DNA from: CAZYTM01 sp964649725
GTDB lineage: Bacteria; Desulfobacterota; Desulfuromonadia; Geobacterales; Geobacteraceae
Assembly (NCBI GenBank): GCA_964649725.1
Contig: CAZYTM010000006.1
Span: forward strand, 1 to 64,000
Reading direction: 5' to 3'
DNA length: 64,000 nucleotides
Of the stretch, positions 49,099 through 56,074 are shown in pieces. Below the pieces are notes generated by a model, which saw only the letters and a program-made list of their open reading frames with translations, was not told the DNA's origin and made no database searches. Positions within the stretch are counted from its first letter, which is position 1. The number at the start of each line of letters is the position of its first letter. A program made the position numbers and the translations under genes.

Positions 49099-49444
49099 GG
49101 GCCGCTGCCAGCTTCCTGGCGGTCTCCTTGCCAATAGGGCGCTTGCCGTTTTCCATCTCGCTGATGTGATGCTGGGCAATGCCGGTCAGTTCGGCAAGCT
49201 GCTTCTGGGTCAACCCCTCCTTGCCACGACCGCCCCGGATAGAGACGCCGCCGCTGTTCCAGGCCATCTCCGGCGACAACTCTTCAATACTGTATAACTC
49301 CTTCTCTTTATCTTTACACCCGGTAACGTCCTTTACCTTCAATGCCTGCACCATACGACGCAGCTTGTTGACATCGGCCTGGGTTCCCCTGAAACATACT
49401 TCTATCTGCTTTTCAGTAGGGAGCTTTTTCGTGAGTCCCCGCAT
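49070..49444 (-). CDS. HigA/XRE-type antitoxin
   Basis: A 124-residue protein with a Cro/C1 HTH near the C-terminus (residues about 75-120: GLTQKQLAELTGIAQHHISEMENGKRPIGKETARKL). The N-terminal half, with the AWNSGG segment before the HTH, should contact the toxin. It overlaps the toxin gene by 32 bases on the same strand; toxin-first order is like higBA. It would repress the pair's promoter. The 3' end overlaps the amidase tail. Confidence 0.88.
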   Translation of the reverse strand: MRGLTKKLPTEKQIEVCFRGTQADVNKLRRMVQALKVKDVTGCKDKEKELYSIEELSPEMAWNSGGVSIRGGRGKEGLTQKQLAELTGIAQHHISEMENGKRPIGKETARKLAAALNMDYRVFL

Positions 49445-49691
49445 ATATCACCTCAACAAGTCTGATCTCTCCTTTTTCCTCCCGCCAGACCGCCACATAA
49501 ACAGGTTTCCCCTTTTTGACATGACAATGATGCTCGGCATCGGAGAGCTTTGAATAATTCGGCCAGTTGCCGCGTACCGGGCCGGCCACGCGAATTTCGT
49601 TTACCAGTGCGTCAATGTTATCCTGCACTGATTTTGGCAGTTTCTTGTACTGTTTCGCAGCCCTGTTTGTCAGCATGACAGTCCATGTCAT
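49413..49691 (-). CDS. RelE/ParE-type toxin
   Basis: A 92-residue protein with the RelE/ParE fold pattern (AAKQYKKLPKSVQDNIDALVNEI; GPVRGNWPNYSKL; VYVAVWREEKGEIRLVEVIYAGTHEKAPY). Such toxins cut mRNA on ribosomes or act on gyrase. The ATG at 49691 lies at the predicted start of transcription, so the mRNA may be leaderless; a second ATG at 49676 is possible. Paired with the HTH antitoxin downstream. Confidence 0.85.
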   Translation of the reverse strand: MTWTVMLTNRAAKQYKKLPKSVQDNIDALVNEIRVAGPVRGNWPNYSKLSDAEHHCHVKKGKPVYVAVWREEKGEIRLVEVIYAGTHEKAPY

Positions 49692-49696
49692 AAATC

Positions 49697-49726
49697 ACTA
49701 TATCCCAATCAGTGGTATATTGTCAA
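49697..49726 (-). promoter_or_regulatory. Promoter of the toxin-antitoxin pair
   Basis: On the minus strand, TTGACA, 18 bp, TATAGT. The -10 box ends six bases before the toxin ATG. CACT/AGTG and TATA-type repeats overlap it and could be the antitoxin's operator. Confidence 0.75.
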
Positions 49727-49749
49727 GAGACATTCCGGCAGCTTACTAT

Positions 49750-49854
49750 TTACAACTCCTGAAGTTTCATTTCCCGAACCGGGCCGAATATTATAGAGGC
49801 TGGGGGCATCCAGGAAAGAGCATAAGGGAGACACTCTGGCTCCCCCTGCATCAT
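49750..49854 (-). other. 34-codon ORF ending like the M16 peptidase C-terminus
   Basis: Six bases after the hisI stop a small minus-strand frame begins (ATG ATG) and ends PPASIIFGPVREMKLQEL and TAA. The last 12 residues match the C-terminus of the M16-like gene at 50335 (KFGPVREIKLEELK), with about 75 percent DNA identity over some 45 bases. No SD. It may be a duplicated 3' gene fragment. Confidence 0.5.
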
Positions 49855-49860
49855 GGCAAT

Positions 49861-50241
49861 CTATTTTATCTTATATACGTCGTCAGGATTGAAAAGCGGC
49901 TTGCTATGTTCCACCCACTGGCCATCTTCCCATTTCACATAAAAACAGCTCCGGTTGCCGGTATGGCAGGCGGCCGGGCCGTTCTGCTTCACCTTGATCA
50001 CCACGCTGTCGGCGTCGCAGTCGGTAAGCACCTCCATCACCTCCTGGGTGTTGCCCGACTCCTCACCCTTCATCCAGTACTTGTTCCTGGTCCGGCTGAA
50101 GAACCAGGTCTTGCCGTCTTTCAGGGTCAGGTCCAAGGTCTTTTCATCCATGAAGGCGACCATAAGCACCTCGCCATTCTCGTAGTCCTGGATGATGGCC
50201 GGGATCAGACCCCCCATCTTATTGAAATCGATCTTTATCAT
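49861..50241 (-). CDS. hisI: Phosphoribosyl-AMP cyclohydrolase
   Basis: A 126-residue enzyme for the third step of histidine synthesis, opening the purine ring of phosphoribosyl-AMP. Motifs: LMVAFMDEKTL, TWFFSRTRNKYWMKGEESGNTQEV, DCDADSVVIKVKQNG and the zinc Cys residues in ACHTGNRSCF. It is the single-domain form, without the HisE pyrophosphatase. AAGGAG and the MIKIDFNKMG start are preferred over the longer frame. A strong promoter lies 39 bp upstream. Confidence 0.94.
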   Translation of the reverse strand: MIKIDFNKMGGLIPAIIQDYENGEVLMVAFMDEKTLDLTLKDGKTWFFSRTRNKYWMKGEESGNTQEVMEVLTDCDADSVVIKVKQNGPAACHTGNRSCFYVKWEDGQWVEHSKPLFNPDDVYKIK

Positions 50242-50279
50242 AGCAGTAAACTCCTTATTACGGGCGTTTGGAAGTATTC

Positions 50280-50308
50280 TTTTTACACTTACCAACTCTC
50301 AGTGTCAA
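50280..50308 (-). promoter_or_regulatory. hisI promoter
   Basis: On the minus strand, TTGACA, 17 bp ending GGTAAGTG, TAAAAA. The predicted start is about 50272, 31 bases before the hisI ATG. The same core drives hisG. Confidence 0.75.
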
Positions 50309-50334
50309 CTGTTAATGAGTCTGTTGCCAACCCC

Positions 50335-51756
50335 CTACTTCAGCTCCTCCAGCTTGATCTCCCGCACCGGCCCGAATTTGCTGAGCGGCTGGTCGAACTT
50401 CTTGTCGTCCCCCACCACCATCAGGATCATCGCCTCTGGATGGAGATATCTCCTCGCTGCCCGGAGCAGATCATCCCTGGTCACCCTGGCGATGTTGTCC
50501 CGGTAGTTTTCCAGATAATTCTTCGGATAGCCGTAGTATTCCAGCCTTACCTGCTGGTTGACCACCGCTTCCGGCTTGGCAAAGCCGAAGATGAAAGAGC
50601 TGATGATGGCATCCTTGGCCAGCTGCAGCTCCTGCTCGGTCACCTCTGCCTTGGTGAGTCCGGTGATTATGTCGCGGATCAGGGTGATCGCCTTGGCAGT
50701 AGACTCAGATTTGGTTTCGGTGTCGGCTATGAAGGTGCCGACAAAGTTCCGGCCGATATCGAAATGGCTCCCCACATGATAGGCAAGCCCCTGGTTGGAA
50801 CGCACTTCGGTCACCAGGCGGGAGGTAAACCCGCCCCCCAGGATGTAATCCATCACCCTGACTGCATAGAGGTCAGGGTTGTTCTTGTCGATACCGAGAT
50901 GCCCCATCCGGATGGCCGATTGACTGACATCCTTTTTCACCAGCAATGTTTCCGGAACTATCTTCTCTGTAGGCGGAAGGATAGTCGGTGGCGCTGGCGA
51001 GGCGTTTTGCCAGCCGGCAAAGAGCTGCTGCAGCTTCCCTATCAGCTCTTCCTTGTTGCAGTCACCGGCAACGGCAAGCATGATGTTGGCCGGCTGGTAG
51101 AATGCCCGGTGGAAAGCGACCATGTCATCGCGGCTGATCTTCCCTATTGTAGCTGCAGTCGGGAATCGCCCCAGAGGGTGGGCAGGGAAGAGAGCTTTCT
51201 GCAGTTCCCGGTCGGCAATCCCTTTCGGGTCCTCATTCTGCCGTCGCAACATGGCTATGGTCCGGTTTTTTGCCAGCTCTACCCGGTCTGTGCGGAAGGC
51301 CGGCCGCATCAGCAGATCGCCGAAGAGCTCCAGAGTCTTGTCCAGGTTCCTGCTGAGAGTGGCCATGGAGAGATTCCCCATATCACTGCCGATGCTCGAT
51401 TCGATGCTGGAGGCCATGAATTCCAGCTCTGAGTCCAGCTTTTCGATTGCAGTCCTTTCACTCCCGCCACTCCGCAGTACCGCCCCGGTAAGACTTGCCA
51501 GACCTACCTTGTCAGCCGGTTCATAGATACTTCCGGTGCGGATATAGGCGGTAATGGAGACCAAAGGGAGTTCATGGTCTTCCTGGAAATAGACCACCAT
51601 ACCGTTGTTCAGCACCACCCGTTCGCTGGCCGGAACCTTGAAGAGCAGTGCCGGATAGCTGAGTGTACGCGGATCTACGGTTTTGTAGCCGGCGGCACAG
51701 CCGGTTAAAAGCAGCGCTACAGAGATGACCATGAGCCATTTGGAAAATCCTCTCAT
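50335..51756 (-). CDS. M16 peptidase-like lipoprotein without zinc site
   Basis: A 473-residue lipoprotein (LLTGC, lipid Cys20) of the M16B peptidase family. The zinc motif HxxEH is absent: the matching place reads GLASLTGAVL. The C-terminal substrate-gripping motif is kept (FTSRLVTEVRSNQGLAYHVG). M16B peptidases often work as pairs of one active and one inactive chain, and the active partner lies directly upstream with a 4-base ATGA overlap. So this is likely the non-catalytic half of a periplasmic metalloprotease. Confidence 0.9.
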   Translation of the reverse strand: MRGFSKWLMVISVALLLTGCAAGYKTVDPRTLSYPALLFKVPASERVVLNNGMVVYFQEDHELPLVSITAYIRTGSIYEPADKVGLASLTGAVLRSGGSERTAIEKLDSELEFMASSIESSIGSDMGNLSMATLSRNLDKTLELFGDLLMRPAFRTDRVELAKNRTIAMLRRQNEDPKGIADRELQKALFPAHPLGRFPTAATIGKISRDDMVAFHRAFYQPANIMLAVAGDCNKEELIGKLQQLFAGWQNASPAPPTILPPTEKIVPETLLVKKDVSQSAIRMGHLGIDKNNPDLYAVRVMDYILGGGFTSRLVTEVRSNQGLAYHVGSHFDIGRNFVGTFIADTETKSESTAKAITLIRDIITGLTKAEVTEQELQLAKDAIISSFIFGFAKPEAVVNQQVRLEYYGYPKNYLENYRDNIARVTRDDLLRAARRYLHPEAMILMVVGDDKKFDQPLSKFGPVREIKLEELK

Positions 51757-53243
51757 TTCGTCACCCCCTGCTTGGTTATAAAGCCTACCGTTCGGTTTTC
51801 CCGGACAAAATACTGTTTCGCTACCCGCTGCACATCAGCAGCAGTGATCTTGGCGACCTGCTGGCGATGTTCGATCAGATAGCGCCAGCTACCGGCAGTC
51901 GCCTCATATTCGGTCAGGTTGCGCGCCAGACCGCCGTTGGAACCCATCTGGCGGAACTCTTCATACTCCAGCTTGTTCAGTATCTGTTGCAGTTCCATGT
52001 CACTCACCGGTTCACTCTTTAATCGCTCCAGTTCAGCATCGATTGCCGCCTCGACCTCCTTGACCGTATGCGGGGCACGGATAGTGGCGCCGATGACGAA
52101 CAGATTCGCATAACGCCCCCCGGGTGCGACAAAAGAGGAGACTTCGGTCACCAGCTGCTCCTTTACCACCATTTTTTTATAGAGGCGCGAGGTACGGCCG
52201 TCAGCCAGGACCATATCGATTACATCGAATACGTAATCGTCCGGTGTTTTCATCGCCGGCTTGTGAAAACCTACCAGCAGCTGCGGTTCGGCATCGGCAA
52301 CCAGCTCGACCCGCCGCTCCCCTTTTTGCTCCGGTTCAACCGCAGTTACCGGTGGGACCGGTGTGCCTACCGGCAGAGTGCCGAAATAGCGCTCCACCAG
52401 CGCAATGGTCCGGTTAGTATCGAAATCGCCGACAATGGCGATGATGGCATTATTCGGTGCATAATAACGGCGCAGGAACTGCTCCGCCTTGGTACGGCTC
52501 AGGTATTCGATATCTGCCATTCTGCCGATGACCGTCTGCCCGTAAGGGTGGGCGACAAAGGCGGCGGCGATGAAGCTCTCCCACAATTGGGACTGGGGTT
52601 GCGTCTCGTAGGAACGCCGCCGCTCCTCCATCACCACATTACGCTCGGTATAAAACTCGCGCAGTACCGCATTTCGCCAGCGGTCAGCCTCGATAGCCGC
52701 CCATAACTCCAGTTTGTTGGCCGGCAGGCTGATCAGATAGGTAGTCCCGTCGTTACTGGTGAAGGCGTTGTAGTTGGCACCGCCGTTGCGGGCATAGAGG
52801 TCGGCGAATTCATCTTTCACCACATACTTTGCCGCCTCCCCCTCCAGCCGGGTCAGCTCCTGTTTCAGCTTCGCCAGCTTTGTCTCATCCCCGGCTCCCC
52901 CCCTGGCCTGTTCGGCCATCAGCTGCTGGGCAGTCGCCTCGATCTGGTCAAGCAACGGCTTTTCCGCGGCATAATCGGTCGTACCAAGAGTCCTGGTCCC
53001 CTTGAAGAGCATATGTTCAAGCAGATGCGCCAGCCCCCGCTCGTCGCTCCGCTCATCGACTGCACCGACCCGGAACCTGATCCAGGACGCCACGGTCGGA
53101 GAGCCGTGCCGTTCCACCAGGAGCAGTTTCAGACCATTGGCCAGGGTATGTTCACGGACCTTCTCCGCCAGTCCGGCAGCCAGGGCATTATCGGCCAGCA
53201 GTGTAAATATAAGGGTGATGATAAGCAGCAACTTTTTCTTCAT
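51753..53243 (-). CDS. M16 family zinc metallopeptidase
   Basis: A 496-residue exported protease: signal peptide (residues 1-23), the inverted zinc motif HLLEH (His73, Glu76, His77), the downstream zinc Glu in NVVMEERRR, and a charged coiled-coil-like insert (about 95-140) not seen in short members. It pairs with the inactive partner just downstream, with which it is translationally coupled. Periplasmic peptide or signal-peptide turnover is plausible. Confidence 0.9.
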   Translation of the reverse strand: MKKKLLLIITLIFTLLADNALAAGLAEKVREHTLANGLKLLLVERHGSPTVASWIRFRVGAVDERSDERGLAHLLEHMLFKGTRTLGTTDYAAEKPLLDQIEATAQQLMAEQARGGAGDETKLAKLKQELTRLEGEAAKYVVKDEFADLYARNGGANYNAFTSNDGTTYLISLPANKLELWAAIEADRWRNAVLREFYTERNVVMEERRRSYETQPQSQLWESFIAAAFVAHPYGQTVIGRMADIEYLSRTKAEQFLRRYYAPNNAIIAIVGDFDTNRTIALVERYFGTLPVGTPVPPVTAVEPEQKGERRVELVADAEPQLLVGFHKPAMKTPDDYVFDVIDMVLADGRTSRLYKKMVVKEQLVTEVSSFVAPGGRYANLFVIGATIRAPHTVKEVEAAIDAELERLKSEPVSDMELQQILNKLEYEEFRQMGSNGGLARNLTEYEATAGSWRYLIEHRQQVAKITAADVQRVAKQYFVRENRTVGFITKQGVTK

Positions 53244-53380
53244 GTCTACCTCAGTCGTTGATTTTATGCAGAGTATTAAAGATAGAAGCGTGATTTTTTC
53301 GCAAGGGGCAGAAAGTCAAGCAACACCACGATGGCTGCCGGCAGGACTAGGTCAAAGACCGAGTCAAAAAGCACGTCTCT

Positions 53381-54463
53381 TTAGAAAAGAGAGAATTTGA
53401 CGTATCTCTTAGGGTTCTCCTTGATATCCTTCACCAATAGATTCAGGTTATCCACCATGGCGCTGAGCCGGTCATAAACCTCCTTGTCTTTCAGCATCTT
53501 GCCGGCTGAACCCTCGCCCCGATTGAGCCGGTCGGCGATATCCTCGAACGCCTTGACCGATTTGTCGGCCCGTTCTATTAGGGCCATCCCCTTGTCGTAG
53601 AATTCCCGTTCGCCGAGCAGTTTGCCGATAGTACTCTCCTTGGAGGTCAGCTTCTTGTTCAGCTCCCGCACATCGTCAGCAGCCTGGGCGCTCTTGTCTG
53701 CCAGCGCCACCAGTTTGTCGTACAGCTGCCGGTCGTGGACCAACTTGCTGAAAGTCCCCTCCTCCTGCTGAATATCCCTGATCGAATCCTCAGCCCGGGA
53801 GAGGATCGACATCAGTTTTTCGTACGGCTCGCCGCTCCGGCTCAATCGCCCCAGGGTCCCCTCACCACGGTTCACATTGGCGGAGAAGGTATTCAGCTCT
53901 GCGGTAAGTTTGACCAGATTGTCATAAAGCTTCGGGTCCTTGGCCAGCCTCCCTAATGTCCCTTCCCCCTGGTTCATCTTGTCCATGGCCAGGTTGAGCC
54001 GGTCAAAGGCAACGCCAGCCTTCTGCATCACATCGTCCAGCTTCGGTACCGAGGTACCATAAACCCTCGTCTCAGGGGTCTCGGCGACAAACTGGCTGGG
54101 GGTTATATCGACATATTTCTCCCCCAGCAGACCACGGGTCTTGACCGAAATCTTGGAGTCCTTGCCGATCTTTTTCAGCGCCTCGCGGTTCACCTCCAGC
54201 AGTATCTCGACCTCGTTGGACTGGTTCGGCCGCTCGAAGCTTATCCCCCTTACCAGCCCGACATCGACCCCGGCAAGCCAGACCGGGGCACCGATCTTCA
54301 GTCCGGCCACATCGGTCATGATCACAGATAGTTTCCCCTTGGGCATGAAGAACTTGGTCTTGTCCCCCATCACCAGGATGCCGCCGGAAAAGAAGAGGAG
54401 GGCAAAGACGATGAATATGCCGACTTTGACCTGGGACCAGTTGATATTGTCGCTACGCCTCAT
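53381..54463 (-). CDS. mlaD: MlaD-type MCE lipid transport protein
   Basis: A 360-residue protein with an N-terminal membrane anchor (about residues 13-33) and an MCE domain (KLSVIMTDVAGLKIGAPVWLAGVDVGLV to KYVDITPSQ; about 43-120), then a long helical tail with repeating GEGTLGRL and GTFSKL-type units. The tail is longer than in E. coli MlaD and may form a tunnel or needle. The ATG at 54463 with GAGG SD overlaps the mlaF end. Part of an Mla-type ABC lipid transporter across the periplasm. Confidence 0.9.
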   Translation of the reverse strand: MRRSDNINWSQVKVGIFIVFALLFFSGGILVMGDKTKFFMPKGKLSVIMTDVAGLKIGAPVWLAGVDVGLVRGISFERPNQSNEVEILLEVNREALKKIGKDSKISVKTRGLLGEKYVDITPSQFVAETPETRVYGTSVPKLDDVMQKAGVAFDRLNLAMDKMNQGEGTLGRLAKDPKLYDNLVKLTAELNTFSANVNRGEGTLGRLSRSGEPYEKLMSILSRAEDSIRDIQQEEGTFSKLVHDRQLYDKLVALADKSAQAADDVRELNKKLTSKESTIGKLLGEREFYDKGMALIERADKSVKAFEDIADRLNRGEGSAGKMLKDKEVYDRLSAMVDNLNLLVKDIKENPKRYVKFSLF

Positions 54464-55247
54464 CACTCACCTCTGTTTCAACATACCTGAACAGCGACTG
54501 ATCGGTCGGGGCGAAGAATTCGCTGATCTCCGGCAGCTCTGCCCGCTGCATCTCCTCCCTGGTCCCCTCGAAGACCAGCCTGGCATTATGCAGGAAGGAG
54601 AAGCGCTGGGATACCGCAAAGGCGGTCTCCAGGTCATGGGTCACCATCAGGGTGGTCTTACCTTCGGCCTGGAGACGGAGCATCAGGTGTCTGATGTTAT
54701 AGACCCCTATCGGATCGAGACCGGTGGTCGGTTCGTCGAAAAAGATATAATCGGGCTCGGACGCCAGAGCACGGGCAATGGCGACCCGCTTCTTCATCCC
54801 CCCGGAGAGTTCAGCCGGATAGAGATCGATCGCCTGCGGCAGGCCGACAAAACCGAGCTTTTCCAGCACTACCCGTTCGATATCTGCTTCTGCCAGCTTC
54901 CCCTCTTCGAAGAGGCGATAGCCGACGTTTTCGCCAACAGTCATGGAGTCGAACAGCGCCCCCCCCTGGAAGACGATGGCGATCTTTTTCCGTACCTCTA
55001 CCCGCTGCCGCTCCTTCAGCCCCTGCAGCACTGTCCCGTCGATGGAGACCTGGCCGCTCTCCGGCTCCAAAAGACCGAGCAGCAGTTTGAGGATAGTGGT
55101 CTTGCCTGCTCCGGATACTCCGAGGATGGTCCGGTTGACCCCCTTTTCCAGGTGCAGGTCGAACTCTTCGAGGATCTGCCGATCGCCGATACTGTAGCTC
55201 ACCTTATCCATCCGGATGCCGCTGCTGAATGTCAATGGCTGCTCCAT
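54453..55247 (-). CDS. mlaF: MlaF-type ABC transporter ATPase
   Basis: A 264-residue ATPase with Walker A GVSGAGKTT (about 43-51), Q-loop FQGGALFDSMTV, signature LSGGM, Walker B YIFFDEPTTGLDP and the switch His in MVTHD. It powers lipid transport together with MlaE and MlaD. The 3' end overlaps mlaD by 11 bases; the gene starts nine bases after mlaE. mlaC and mlaB are not seen in the window. Confidence 0.93.
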   Translation of the reverse strand: MEQPLTFSSGIRMDKVSYSIGDRQILEEFDLHLEKGVNRTILGVSGAGKTTILKLLLGLLEPESGQVSIDGTVLQGLKERQRVEVRKKIAIVFQGGALFDSMTVGENVGYRLFEEGKLAEADIERVVLEKLGFVGLPQAIDLYPAELSGGMKKRVAIARALASEPDYIFFDEPTTGLDPIGVYNIRHLMLRLQAEGKTTLMVTHDLETAFAVSQRFSFLHNARLVFEGTREEMQRAELPEISEFFAPTDQSLFRYVETEVSDEA

Positions 55248-55255
55248 ATCTCCCG

Positions 55256-56038
55256 TCAGCGGAAGGCGATGAATATCTTGCTCAGGAAGAAGTCCGACAC
55301 CAGGATAAGAACCGAGGAGAAGACCACGGCCCGCTTGGCCGAGGAGCCGACCCCTTCGGCACCGCCGCTGGTGTTAAGACCGACATAACATCCCATCATG
55401 GCGATGATGCCACCGAAAAAGGCCGGCTTCGCCACCCCTTCGATCAGGTCCTGGAAGACCATGAACTGGGGGATCGACTTCTGGTACATGACCGGGTTGA
55501 TACCGTAGCCGGAAGCGATTATATAGCCCCCCAGCATCGCCACAGCATCGGTAATCACCGTCAGAAGCGGCAGGGCGATGATTATCGCCTTGAGCCGCGG
55601 GGTAACCAGCCGCTTGATGATATCGGTCCCCTCCACCCGCATGGCATCTACCTGTTCGGTAACCACCATGGTGCCGAGCTCGGCGGTAATGGCCGAGCCG
55701 ACCCGTCCGCTCACCATCAGCGCGGCGAGGACCGGCCCCAGCTCCTTGATCATGGTGACCGCCACCATTCCGCCGACATAACTGGTGGCTGCAAAGGGTT
55801 TCAACTGGATGACCGCCTGCAGCGCCATCACCATACCGGTGAAGAGACCGGTCAGGACAACGATGAAGAGCGAGCCGACGCCGATCTTGTCCAGCTGGGT
55901 GGCAAATTCCCGGTAATAGTAGGGGGGGCGGATGATATTGTAGAGAGCCCGTACGGTCAGGGAGAAAAACTCCTGCACCTCATAGAAGAACAGCTTGAAG
56001 CGGCTTTCCAGGTAGTTTATCGGCATAATAGGGAGCAT
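55256..56038 (-). CDS. mlaE: MlaE-type ABC transporter permease
   Basis: A 260-residue permease with five or six hydrophobic helices and the MlaE family signature ELGPVLAALMVSGRVGSAITAELGTM (about residues 97-122). First gene of the mlaE-mlaF-mlaD operon. Lipid direction (retrograde or anterograde) cannot be told from sequence. Lies 37 bp after lon. Confidence 0.93.
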   Translation of the reverse strand: MLPIMPINYLESRFKLFFYEVQEFFSLTVRALYNIIRPPYYYREFATQLDKIGVGSLFIVVLTGLFTGMVMALQAVIQLKPFAATSYVGGMVAVTMIKELGPVLAALMVSGRVGSAITAELGTMVVTEQVDAMRVEGTDIIKRLVTPRLKAIIIALPLLTVITDAVAMLGGYIIASGYGINPVMYQKSIPQFMVFQDLIEGVAKPAFFGGIIAMMGCYVGLNTSGGAEGVGSSAKRAVVFSSVLILVSDFFLSKIFIAFR

Positions 56039-56074
56039 TGACTGGCGTACGGTAACAGGTTATTGGTAATAGAC

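Noticed and set aside
49567..51432. Open frame of 621 codons on the plus strand opposite hisI and the M16-like gene
   Set aside because: It lies antisense to two well-recognised genes, has no domain or SD, and its composition mirrors the codons of the other strand.
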